Assembly: GCA_020632995.1 (NCBI GenBank)
Contig: JACKEN010000001.1
Span: forward strand, 1,644,001-1,708,000
Direction of reading: 5' to 3'
DNA length: 64,000 nucleotides
Origin: Deltaproteobacteria bacterium
GTDB taxonomy: Bacteria > Myxococcota > Kuafuiibacteriia > Kuafuiibacteriales > Kuafuiibacteriaceae
Shown here: positions 43,046 through 50,515 of the stretch, one piece after another
Layout of the letters: each line of letters starts with the position of its first letter
Position numbering within the stretch: the stretch's first letter is position 1
Program-made: the position numbers and the translations under genes
Notes under the pieces: generated by a model
Databases searched by the model: none
What the model saw: the letters and a program-made list of their open reading frames with translations, nothing else
What the model was told of the DNA's origin: nothing

Positions 43046-44431
43046 GTGAAGACCACCGCCCTCGGGCTCGTGGGCGCCCTGGCCATCGCCTTCGCCAGCG
43101 GCGCCTCCGCCCAAGTCCCCACCGCCACCACCGCCGCCCAGGGGGCGCCCGCGGCGACGTCCGCGGGCAAGGAAGACGGCCCGGAGCTCCTCCTCGAGGG
43201 CCTCGAGCTCGACGAGCCCGAGCCCTCGCACACCGCCACGGTGGCCCAGGCCGCCAAGGCGGACGATCGCGAGGACTACAAGGAGCGCACCGACAACATG
43301 AAGAACGCGGTGGACCGCGCGGCGAGCATCATCGATCGCACCGTGCTCGGCGGCTACGGCGAGCACGAGTTCGAGGCCGGCCCCGGCCGGGTCTCGCACT
43401 TCAGGGCCCACCGCTACGTCCTGTTCGTCTACAGCCAGGTCACCGACCGGATCTCGGTGGCGACCGAGATCGAGTTCGAGTTCGCGGGGAGCCCGAACAA
43501 GCAGGACGGCGTCCTCGGCATCGGCGAGGTGCTCCTCGAGTTCTCGGTCGTGGACTTCGAGATCTTCGAGTGGCTCGTCGCCCGGGCCGGGGTCATCCTG
43601 ATGCCGGTGGGCGCCTTCAACCTGCGCCACGACGCCCCCACCCGAGACCTCACCGCAAGGCCGATTGCGTACGAGACGATCGTGCCGAGCACCTGGTTCG
43701 AGAGCGGGGCGGGCTTCTACGGCACGATCCCGATCGGCGATCACCAGCGCATCAACTACGAGCTGTACGTGGTGAACGGCCTCGACTCGCGCATCTACGA
43801 CGGCTTCGGGATGCGGGCCGCGCGCGGCTCCCACTTCGAGGACAACAACCACGACAAGGCGGTGGTGGGGCGGGTGGCGTACAGCCCCCTCCTCGGCCTC
43901 GAGCTGGCGCTGTCCGGCTACACCGGGGCCTACGACAAGGCCCACAACCGCGTGAACATGGCCAACCTGGACTTCACCTGGCGCTCCGGGAAGCTGGAGC
44001 TGCTCGGCGAGGCGGTGTTCGCCAGGATCGACGAGGGGTTCGTCGAGGGCTTCAGCGCCTCCAGCACCGCCAACACCCGCGACGCGGTGCCCGAGAACAT
44101 GTTCGGGTTCTACCTACAGGCCAACTACCACTTCATGCTCCCCGGGCTGCGGGACCACCTGCCGGTCTGGCTCAGCGACGCCACCTTCACCGGGGTGGTG
44201 CGCTACGAGGGCAAGGACACCGACCTGCAGCGCCAGTCGGTCCAGGGCGACCAGCGCCGCCTCACGTTCGGCCTGAACTTCCGGCCGATCGAGGCCTACG
44301 TGCTCAAGACCGACTTCCAGCTGAACAGCTTCGGGGTGGACGAGGTGCGGAGCGCCCCCGACCTCTGGCAGGGCGCGTTCTGGAGCGACGCACAATTCAC
44401 GTTCATGTCGTCAGTTGCCTTCCTCTTCTGA
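43046..44431 (+). CDS. Porin-like outer-membrane beta-barrel protein
   Basis: This is a 461-residue protein with a signal peptide (to GASAQ), a ~75-residue Ala/Thr/Glu-rich periplasmic segment, then alternating strands of a barrel: HRYVLFVYSQVTDRISVATE, ARAGVILMPVGAFNLRHDAP, YELYVVNGLDS and a last strand ending in Phe (FTFMSSVAFLF), as required for BAM insertion. The pattern resembles OprO/OprP-type (phosphate-selective-porin-like) barrels. It lies in the Fur-box operon, so iron-complex passage is plausible. It has no plug domain or TonB box and is not a TonB receptor. Confidence 0.75.
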   Translation: MKTTALGLVGALAIAFASGASAQVPTATTAAQGAPAATSAGKEDGPELLLEGLELDEPEPSHTATVAQAAKADDREDYKERTDNMKNAVDRAASIIDRTVLGGYGEHEFEAGPGRVSHFRAHRYVLFVYSQVTDRISVATEIEFEFAGSPNKQDGVLGIGEVLLEFSVVDFEIFEWLVARAGVILMPVGAFNLRHDAPTRDLTARPIAYETIVPSTWFESGAGFYGTIPIGDHQRINYELYVVNGLDSRIYDGFGMRAARGSHFEDNNHDKAVVGRVAYSPLLGLELALSGYTGAYDKAHNRVNMANLDFTWRSGKLELLGEAVFARIDEGFVEGFSASSTANTRDAVPENMFGFYLQANYHFMLPGLRDHLPVWLSDATFTGVVRYEGKDTDLQRQSVQGDQRRLTFGLNFRPIEAYVLKTDFQLNSFGVDEVRSAPDLWQGAFWSDAQFTFMSSVAFLF

Positions 44432-44449
44432 GGTTGATATCAATTCTCA
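44415..44449 (+). promoter_or_regulatory. Second Fur-box-like operator with promoter
   Basis: TTGCCT (44415-44420), 17 bp and TATCAA (44438-44443) form a promoter. TGATATC-A-ATTCTCA (44435-44449) overlaps the -10 and matches 11 of 14 Fur consensus positions. It ends 6 nt before the ATG at 44456, leaving no room for a ribosome binding site. Repression by Fur would block the polymerase directly. Confidence 0.62.
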
Positions 44450-44455
44450 AATTCG

Positions 44456-45052
44456 ATGCGTCGCGCCCTGACCACGGCCCTGTCCCTGGCCACGCTCACC
44501 TTCGCCCTCGCGCCCCAGGCGCGGGCCGACGACGTGTATTGGACGACCAAGGCGCTCCTGAAGGACTTCTTCAAGAGCTCCGAGAAGGTCTCCTACGTGA
44601 AGGTCCAGGGGGCGGCGCTGGCCGAGGTCGAGGGCAAGCTCGGCTACCACCTGCCGAAGGGCAGCTACGTGGTCTTCGTGGCCCGCAGCGGCGAGCAGGT
44701 CGACGGCTACGCGGTGATGGACGACCAGATGGGCCAGCACCAGCCGATCAGCTTCGGGGTGAAGCTGGACGCCACCGGCGCGGTGGAGCGCATGGAGGTG
44801 ATGGTCTACCGCGAGGGCTACGGTGACGAGGTCCGCGAGGGCCGCTTCAGGAAGCAGTTCGAGGGCAAGGGCGCGGACGACCACATCCGCTTCGGCGAGG
44901 ACGTGGTCGCCATCTCGGGCGCCACCATCAGCTCGAAGGCGATGGCGATCGGGGTGCGCCGCGCGGTCGCCCTGGTGGCCGCGGCGCGGGCGAACCCGCC
45001 CCAGCCGGTGGCCTCGAACGCCACCGGGAGCGGCCAGCGGGCCGCGCCCTGA
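44456..45052 (+). CDS. Exported FMN-binding domain protein (RnfG/NqrC-like)
   Basis: This is a 198-residue protein with a signal peptide (to QARADD). The FMN-binding domain carries the SGATISS flavinylation motif (ISGATISSKAM), where a Thr receives FMN covalently from an ApbE-type transferase. The upstream YAVMDDQMGQHQPISFGVKLD segment is also typical. It probably carries electrons across or outside the inner membrane. No apbE is in the window. The neighbouring membrane protein gene (14 nt downstream) would supply the membrane part. Its own Fur-like box suggests expression under iron limitation, as expected for a ferric reductase. Confidence 0.85.
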   Translation: MRRALTTALSLATLTFALAPQARADDVYWTTKALLKDFFKSSEKVSYVKVQGAALAEVEGKLGYHLPKGSYVVFVARSGEQVDGYAVMDDQMGQHQPISFGVKLDATGAVERMEVMVYREGYGDEVREGRFRKQFEGKGADDHIRFGEDVVAISGATISSKAMAIGVRRAVALVAAARANPPQPVASNATGSGQRAAP

Positions 45053-45066
45053 TGTAACGTCCCGCC

Positions 45067-45696
45067 ATGCGGCCCTTCGCCCGCCCCTTCCCGCTCGAGC
45101 GCCTCTCCCTCGAGGCGCGGATCATCTACACCCTCTTCGCGGGCTTCATGATCCTGGGCTACGTCAGCAGCGCCTGGCTGTACCTCGACGACGACCTCGA
45201 CCTCGGGGCCGAGCGCGCGCGCGTCTACTACCTGGGCCAGCCCGCCCCGACCGCGCCGGCGCCCGCCGCAGCGGCGGCCGACGATGACGGCCCCGATCTC
45301 GACCTGCCCGACGAGGCCGCCCTGGAGCGCCCCCCCGAGCCGCACGCGGCGGGCGGGATGCGCTTCGAGAAGCCGGCCCGGCAGGTGATGGAGACGTTCC
45401 ACTTCCACCTGTTCAGCATGAGCGTCTGCTGGGTGATCATCGCGCACATCTTCATGATGGGCGGGGCCGCCCGCGGGCCGAAGCTCGCCCTCATCGGGGT
45501 CTCGGGGGTGGCCACGGTGGTGCACCTGTTGACCCCGGTCCTGATCCGGTTCGCCTCGCCGGACTTCGCGTTCCTCATGGGCCCGGGCGCGGCGCTCATG
45601 GCGCTCACGTGGACCTGGATGACCGTACAGCCGGTGTACGAGATGTGGAGGGTTCCCCTACCCTCTCGCAGAGGGGAGGATGGGTCGGGACGGTGA
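45067..45696 (+). CDS. Membrane protein with conserved histidines, likely heme-b-type partner of the FMN protein
   Basis: This is a 209-residue protein with four predicted membrane helices. Helix 1 is in IIYTLFAGFMILGYVSSAWLY. A ~65-residue Ala/Pro/Asp-rich periplasmic loop follows, then FHFHLFSMSVCWVIIAHIFMM and two more helices. The His residues (FHFH, IIAHIF, VVHLLTP) could bind heme b. The helix pattern resembles a family I recall with a cytochrome c CxxCH in the long loop; here that motif is absent. With the FMN-binding neighbour it could form a short transmembrane electron route. Function inferred from position and His pattern only. Confidence 0.6.
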   Translation: MRPFARPFPLERLSLEARIIYTLFAGFMILGYVSSAWLYLDDDLDLGAERARVYYLGQPAPTAPAPAAAAADDDGPDLDLPDEAALERPPEPHAAGGMRFEKPARQVMETFHFHLFSMSVCWVIIAHIFMMGGAARGPKLALIGVSGVATVVHLLTPVLIRFASPDFAFLMGPGAALMALTWTWMTVQPVYEMWRVPLPSRRGEDGSGR

Positions 45697-45721
45697 GCTG
45701 TGCTAGTCATCACCGCTGACC

Positions 45722-46198
45722 GTGAACAGCAAGAGAGACCCTATTGAGGTCCTGCAGCACCACATCGACCGGCGAGGGCTGAAGCTCACCCGCCAGCGGC
45801 GGCTCATCGCCGAGGTCTTCTTCGAGTCGGGGGGGCACCTCGCCGCCGACGACGTCTGGGACCGGGTGCGGCGCACCGACCCCAACGTCAGCCTGGCCAC
45901 CGTGTACCGCACGATGAAGCTCCTCACCGAGTGCGGCCTCGCCGCGCCCCACCGCTTCGAAGGCACCTCGGTGCGCTACGAGCCGGCGGCGGAGGCGGAG
46001 GAGCACCACGATCACCTGATCTGCGTGAAGTGCGGGCGCATCGTGGAGTTCGTGAACGAGAGCATCGAGGCGCTCCAGCACCGGGTGGCGCGCGAGAATG
46101 GCTTCGTGGTCACCCACCACCGGATGGAGCTCTACGGGGAGTGCGCGGTCTGCCGCCCGCACAGCGTAGCGGCTCAGGGCGTCGCGACCTCCACGTAG
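45722..46198 (+). CDS. fur: Ferric uptake regulator
   Basis: This 158-residue Fur-family protein has the DNA-binding winged helix (LKLTRQRRLIAEVFFESGGH, ATVYRTMKLLTECGL) and the metal-site run EEHHDHLICVKCGRIVEF. It also has a C-terminal CAVC pair, so the structural zinc site with four Cys is present. It starts at a GTG 25 nt after the membrane protein gene, so it may be in the same transcript. Of the Fur, Zur and PerR types, Fur fits best because Fur-like boxes stand before the linked genes. The last 25 bp overlap the end of the convergent transglycosylase gene. Confidence 0.88.
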   Translation: MNSKRDPIEVLQHHIDRRGLKLTRQRRLIAEVFFESGGHLAADDVWDRVRRTDPNVSLATVYRTMKLLTECGLAAPHRFEGTSVRYEPAAEAEEHHDHLICVKCGRIVEFVNESIEALQHRVARENGFVVTHHRMELYGECAVCRPHSVAAQGVATST

Positions 46199-48375
46199 GC
46201 GTCGTAGAGGCTCTGGATGTGCGAGACGTAGCGCACCGGCTCCTGCCCCCGGCAGTAGCCGTGCCGCGCGGCCTTCGCGTACTCCGGCTCCGACAGGAGC
46301 AACATCGCCTTCTCGACGTGCCCGAACCAGCGCTGGGGGTTCCAGCCCTTCTCCTTCGCGAGGCGCTGGGCGTCGTACACGTGGCCGACCCCCGCGTTGT
46401 AGCCGGCGAGGGCGAAGCGCACCCGGTCCTTGAGCGGGATCTTGGGGTCGAAGCGCTGCACGAGCTTGCGCATGTACTGGATGCCGGCGTGGATGCCCTG
46501 CTCGGGGTCCTCGAGCTCCGAGAAGCCCATGCTCTGCCCGGTCCTTGGCATCACCTGGAACAGGCCCTTGGCCCCCACCCAGCTCTTCGCCTTCGGGTCG
46601 AAGCGGCTCTCGACGTAGGACTGCGCGGCCATCAGGCGCCAGTCCAGGCCGTACTGCTTCGCGTAGCGCTTGATGAGCGGGTCGTAGGGCGAGATGCGCC
46701 CGGTGGTGGCGAGGCGCTCGTCGTGGAAGTTGCGGATGCTCCGGCTGTCCCGGAAGTAGCGCTTCTTGGCCACGTTGTACTCGAGGCCGCGGTAGGTCTT
46801 CTTCACGAAGGCGTCGACCGCGGCCTGGAGCGCGGTGGCGTCGGGGCGCAGCGCGAAGGCGATGGCCTTGGTGCCCTCCCCGTCCTCGGCCGGCGCCGCG
46901 AGGGGGAAGGCGGCCTCCACCTCGGCCCCGTAGGCCTCTTCTACCGCGAGGATGTTGTCGTCGGCCACGGTGTACTCGATGGTGCCGTCCGCCACCAGCT
47001 GGATGAGCTCCTCGGTCTCCTTGCCCTCGTCCGCCGCCTCGATCTTCACGTCGATGCCCGACGCCTTCAGGCTCTGGAGGGTCTCGTAGTAGCTCGACGA
47101 GCGGCGCACGTGCACCGTCTTGCCGGCCAGCTCGGCCGGCGCAGCGGGCCCGGGCGTGCCGCGCTTCTTCACCAGCACCTCGTTCACGTAGAGGTAGGGC
47201 CGACTGAAGGCTACCTTGCCCTGGCGTCCCTCGGTGACGGTGAGGCTGGCCGCGACGAGGTCGCCCTTGCCCTCGAGGAGCCAGGGCAAGAGGTCCTCGC
47301 GGGAGGGCGGCACCACCATCTCGAGGCGCACGCCCAGCTCCTTGGCCAACAGCTCGGCCAGCTCGAAGTCGAAGCCGTACTGCCGCCCTCGGTAGAGGAA
47401 GTAGGTGATCGCGTTGTTGCGGGTGAGGACCCGGAGGGTCTTTCGGGCGCGGATGCCGTCGAGGTCGCCGGTGAAGATCTCGGCCCGGTGGCTGGTGAGG
47501 GCGCGCTCGAGGAAGAAGTTGTCCACCGCGGCGCGGAGCTCTGGGTTCTCCTTGCGCACCGCCCACGCGATCTCGCGCTTGTCCTGCAGGGTCATCAGGC
47601 GCACGAAGCGCGGGTTGTAGGACTCGATGGCGGTCAGGATGTGGCTGTCCACCACGGTGAGCTCGCGCTCGCCGTTCGTCACCGAGAACACGATGTCCTC
47701 GGCGTCCTCGGTCTCTGGCACGTAGGCGATGGTGAGGTCGGCGAGCTTGTGCTCGGCCTTGATGCGCTCGAGGGTCTCCGCGTAGGCCGAGGACTGGCGC
47801 ACGTGCACGGTGTGCCCGGCCAGCTCGGGGATGCTCGTCGGGAGGCCCTCCGCGCCCTTTCGGCCCACCAGGATCTCGGACACCCCGAAGGTGGAGCGCC
47901 CGAACGCGATCTGCTCGGCCCGGGCCGGGGTCACCGAGAGCTGGGCCGCGATCAGATCGCCCTCGCCGCGGACGAGGGCCGGGATCAGCTCGGAGTGCGC
48001 CTCGACCACCACGAAGATCGGCTCCACCCCGAGCGTCGCCGCGAACGCCTCGGCCAGCTCGACGTCGGCCAGCGCCGGGGTGCCGGTGCGGGGCAGGAAG
48101 CCCTCCTCGCTCCGCTGGACGAGCACCCGGAGGGTGCCGCGGGCGCGGATGGCCTCGAGGCCCCCGGTGGCCTGGGCGCCCTCGCCTGCGTGCTGCACGT
48201 GGACCTGGGGCTCGGTCGGAGCGGCGGGCTCAGCCGTCGCCTCTGCTGTACCCGCGTCGGGCGCCGTCGCCGGCGCGGGGTCTGCCGTCACGCCCGCGTC
48301 CGGGCTCGACCTGCTCTGACACGCGGCCAGCGCCAACCCCAACCCCGCCACCGTCCACCAGCCTCGACCGACCAC
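46174..48375 (-). CDS. MltF-like lytic transglycosylase with two tandem solute-binding domains
   Basis: This is a 733-residue lipoprotein (lipobox ALAACQS). After a Pro/Ala/Glu-rich linker come two SBP family-3 domains. The first (~75-300) begins GTLRVLVQRSEEGFLP. The second (~310-535) begins KTLRVLTRNNAITYFLYRG. They are followed by a family 1 SLT domain with catalytic E589 in SYVESRFDPKAKSWVGAKGL and GYNAG. Ordinary MltF has one SBP domain (~500 residues), so the first is an extra copy. MltF cleaves peptidoglycan glycan strands and its SBP part senses muropeptides. Its GTG start has TAGCAT 6 nt upstream. Confidence 0.9.
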   Translation of the reverse strand: MVGRGWWTVAGLGLALAACQSRSSPDAGVTADPAPATAPDAGTAEATAEPAAPTEPQVHVQHAGEGAQATGGLEAIRARGTLRVLVQRSEEGFLPRTGTPALADVELAEAFAATLGVEPIFVVVEAHSELIPALVRGEGDLIAAQLSVTPARAEQIAFGRSTFGVSEILVGRKGAEGLPTSIPELAGHTVHVRQSSAYAETLERIKAEHKLADLTIAYVPETEDAEDIVFSVTNGERELTVVDSHILTAIESYNPRFVRLMTLQDKREIAWAVRKENPELRAAVDNFFLERALTSHRAEIFTGDLDGIRARKTLRVLTRNNAITYFLYRGRQYGFDFELAELLAKELGVRLEMVVPPSREDLLPWLLEGKGDLVAASLTVTEGRQGKVAFSRPYLYVNEVLVKKRGTPGPAAPAELAGKTVHVRRSSSYYETLQSLKASGIDVKIEAADEGKETEELIQLVADGTIEYTVADDNILAVEEAYGAEVEAAFPLAAPAEDGEGTKAIAFALRPDATALQAAVDAFVKKTYRGLEYNVAKKRYFRDSRSIRNFHDERLATTGRISPYDPLIKRYAKQYGLDWRLMAAQSYVESRFDPKAKSWVGAKGLFQVMPRTGQSMGFSELEDPEQGIHAGIQYMRKLVQRFDPKIPLKDRVRFALAGYNAGVGHVYDAQRLAKEKGWNPQRWFGHVEKAMLLLSEPEYAKAARHGYCRGQEPVRYVSHIQSLYDAYVEVATP

Positions 48376-48381
48376 GGCGCG

Positions 48382-48387
48382 ATGCTA
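48382..48387 (-). promoter_or_regulatory. Candidate -10 of the MltF-like gene
   Basis: TAGCAT, 6 nt before the GTG at 48375, with no ribosome binding site and no clear -35. Confidence 0.35.
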
Positions 48388-48420
48388 GCAGGCGCTCGGG
48401 GGTGGGCGCACCGGCCCACC

Positions 48421-48448
48421 TTGTGGGTCCTTCGGTGACCCGTATACT
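48421..48448 (+). promoter_or_regulatory. Promoter of the lipoprotein gene at 48456
   Basis: TTGTGG (48421-48426), 16 bp and TATACT (48443-48448), 7 nt before the ATG. The near-consensus -10 is among the best in the window. The predicted transcript starts at or next to the ATG. The spacer contains the dyad GGGTC...GACCC. Confidence 0.55.
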
Positions 48449-48455
48449 CCCGGCC

Positions 48456-49091
48456 ATGCGTGCCCCGACCCTGATCCCGTTGGCTGCGGCGCTCCTGCTG
48501 GCCGCCTGCACCAAGAGCGAGGCCCCGCCCGCGGCGCCGGATCCGACCCCGAGCGCGGCCGCGCCCGCCGCGACCCCGACCCCCACGCCGACCGCGGCGC
48601 CCATGGTCATCAAGGACGCCCAGGGGCAGGTCATCTTGCGCATCACCCCTCGGGAGGCCGGCGCCTACCGCCTCGAGGACGCCAAGGGTGAGAAGATCGG
48701 CAAGATCACGGTGGAGCCCGACCGGGTGAAGGTGAAGGACGCGAGCGACGCCCCCCGCGCCAAGGTGAAGAAGAAGGACGACGGCTTCAAGCTCTACGCG
48801 GCGGACGAGCAGGTGATCTTCAAGGGCAAGCTGTCCGGCGAGTCCAAGCTGAAGCTCAAGCGCGAGGACGAGACCGAGATCGGCGCCTTCGAGGGGGCGG
48901 CCGGCCACGTGGGTGGCGTCCAGGTCGCGGCCCGGCCGGTGACGGGCGGGGTGGAGGTGTCGGTGGGCGGCCAGGTGAAGTACACGATAGAGGGCACGAT
49001 CGGGGCGGAGCCCGCCGCCCTCCTCGCGGCGCCCGACCTCGACCTCTATCAGCAGGCTGCCTTGCTCATCTTCGTGAAGGAGGTCTGGTAG
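48456..49091 (+). CDS. Lipoprotein of unknown function with beta-rich core
   Basis: This is a 211-residue protein with lipobox LLAACTKSE and a Pro/Ala/Thr-rich linker (to ~residue 50). A ~150-residue Lys- and Asp-rich domain of short strands follows (VILRITPREAGAYRLEDAKG, KLKLKREDETEIGAFEGAAG). The regular pattern of G.K.....V.D turns suggests a beta sheet or beta-repeat fold. No known family recognised. The next gene starts with a GTG 1 nt after its TAG. Confidence 0.65.
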   Translation: MRAPTLIPLAAALLLAACTKSEAPPAAPDPTPSAAAPAATPTPTPTAAPMVIKDAQGQVILRITPREAGAYRLEDAKGEKIGKITVEPDRVKVKDASDAPRAKVKKKDDGFKLYAADEQVIFKGKLSGESKLKLKREDETEIGAFEGAAGHVGGVQVAARPVTGGVEVSVGGQVKYTIEGTIGAEPAALLAAPDLDLYQQAALLIFVKEVW

Positions 49092-49092
49092 G

Positions 49093-49443
49093 GTGCGCTG
49101 CAAGGAGACGAGCGGGGTCCTGTTCAGCCACCCCTGCTCCGAGGAGGCCACCCAGAGCTGCGTCCGCTGCAACAAGCCGATCTGCGAGCGGCACATGCGC
49201 TACCACCAGGACAAGCCGCACTGCGTGGGGTGCGTGCGGCAGATGGTGCAGGAGGAGCGGCGCGCGGGCCAGGATCAGACCAGCCGCCGCTTCGTCGACG
49301 ACCCCTACTTCTTCTACTACTACAGCCGACCCGGCGCGTCGGACGGCTACAGCGACGACGACTTCGACCTGTTCGACGGGAGCGACGACGCGGCCGCCCT
49401 CGCCTACGCCACCGAGGACGACGGGGCCTGGGCCGGCTCCTGA
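49093..49443 (+). CDS. B-box-like zinc-binding protein
   Basis: This is a 116-residue cytoplasmic protein. The first ~50 residues carry a compact Cys/His cluster, CSEEATQSCVRCNKPICERH and HQDKPHCVGC, as in B-box or related zinc fingers (two zinc sites). A short aromatic FFYYYSRPGASDGY stretch and an acidic Ser/Asp tail follow. It is coupled to the lipoprotein gene and overlaps the convergent radical SAM gene by 40 bp at the 3' end. B-box-type domains in bacteria often sit in front of membrane or peptidase domains; here the domain stands alone. Function unknown. Confidence 0.7.
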   Translation: MRCKETSGVLFSHPCSEEATQSCVRCNKPICERHMRYHQDKPHCVGCVRQMVQEERRAGQDQTSRRFVDDPYFFYYYSRPGASDGYSDDDFDLFDGSDDAAALAYATEDDGAWAGS

Positions 49444-50513
49444 CCCAGCGCCCGCGCGATCGCCTCGTTCTCGCCCAGGTACATGTCGCAGGCGTGGCAG
49501 GTGGGGAGGCGCGCCGCCTCCATGCCCCGTCGGATCGCCTGGAACTTCTCGCCCCCGAAGACCTCCGCCGCCGACTGGGTCCCCACGTTCCCGAGGGGCT
49601 CGATGCGCCCGTTGGTCATGCAGCACAGGTAGACGTTCCCGTCCCAGGCCACGAACATGTGGGTGTACGGCGCGTAGCACAGGTGCTTCGCGTAGTACCC
49701 GCCCGCGTAGCGCCCCTCGACCGACTCCAGCACGTGCAAGCGGTCCTGCCCGAAGGGGTAGATGAAGGGGGCCTCGGTGCTGAACCCGACCTCGGCCCGG
49801 GCCGCCCGCACCTCGGGCGCGATCTCTTCGTTGTACTCGCGGATGAGCCGCTTCGAGAGGCGCAGCTCGGGCCGCTTGGAGTCCACCGGCATCGGGTGCA
49901 GCTCGGTGGCCCCGTGCTCCGCCGCCAGGCGCACCAGCGCCGGGTGATCGCGGAAGTTCTGGCGCATCATCACGAAGTTCACCCGCACCCGGGTGCGCTG
50001 CCCGCGCCGCTCCCGCTCGCGCGCGATGTAGCGCATGCCCCGGAGGGTGCGCTGGAACGCGCCGGGCACGCCACGGACCCGCTCGTGGGTCTTGGCGGTA
50101 GCGCCGTCGAGCGACGTGGAGACCGAGCTGATCTTGTGGCGCATCAGGGCCCGGGCCCGATCGCGGGTGAGGAGGGTGAGGTTGGAGGTCAGGGTGACCT
50201 TCATCCCCGCCGCCGCCGCCCGGCCCGCGATCTGCTCGAAGTCCGAGCGGGCGAGGACCTCGCCCCCCGAGAAGTGCACCTTGCGGCAGCCGAGGGCGGC
50301 CAGCTCGTCCATGAGGTCGGCGAAGCGCTCCCCCGGCAGCTCGCCCGGGTTCAGGCCGCGGCCGTACTTGCACATCACGCAACGCAGGTTGCAGCGCGCG
50401 GTGAGCTTGATCTTCACCGAGCGCAGGAAGGCCGGCACCGCCCCGTCCTCGACCGCGTGGCGGAGCGGCTCGAGGAGGAGCGGCTCGGAGACGAGCGCGG
50501 GGACGTCGTACAT
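49404..50513 (-). CDS. Radical SAM/SPASM-domain enzyme
   Basis: This 369-residue protein has a radical SAM core with CNLRCVMC (C41, C45, C48) binding the SAM [4Fe-4S] cluster and HFSGGEVLARSDF as the GGE motif. A SPASM-type C-terminal region holds extra Cys residues (HLCYAPYTHMFVAWDGNVYLCC, then CHACDMY). SPASM enzymes modify peptides or mature proteins, but also other substrates. No small Cys- or Gly-rich precursor peptide gene is obvious next to it. The ATG at 50513 lies 2 nt after the stop of the upstream membrane protein gene, so the two form an operon. Confidence 0.9.
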   Translation of the reverse strand: MYDVPALVSEPLLLEPLRHAVEDGAVPAFLRSVKIKLTARCNLRCVMCKYGRGLNPGELPGERFADLMDELAALGCRKVHFSGGEVLARSDFEQIAGRAAAAGMKVTLTSNLTLLTRDRARALMRHKISSVSTSLDGATAKTHERVRGVPGAFQRTLRGMRYIARERERRGQRTRVRVNFVMMRQNFRDHPALVRLAAEHGATELHPMPVDSKRPELRLSKRLIREYNEEIAPEVRAARAEVGFSTEAPFIYPFGQDRLHVLESVEGRYAGGYYAKHLCYAPYTHMFVAWDGNVYLCCMTNGRIEPLGNVGTQSAAEVFGGEKFQAIRRGMEAARLPTCHACDMYLGENEAIARALGQEPAQAPSSSVA

Positions 50514-50515
50514 CG

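Noticed and set aside
43046..44431. TonB-dependent siderophore receptor
   Set aside because: The protein is too short (461 residues) and has no plug domain or TonB box. It is a simple porin-like barrel.
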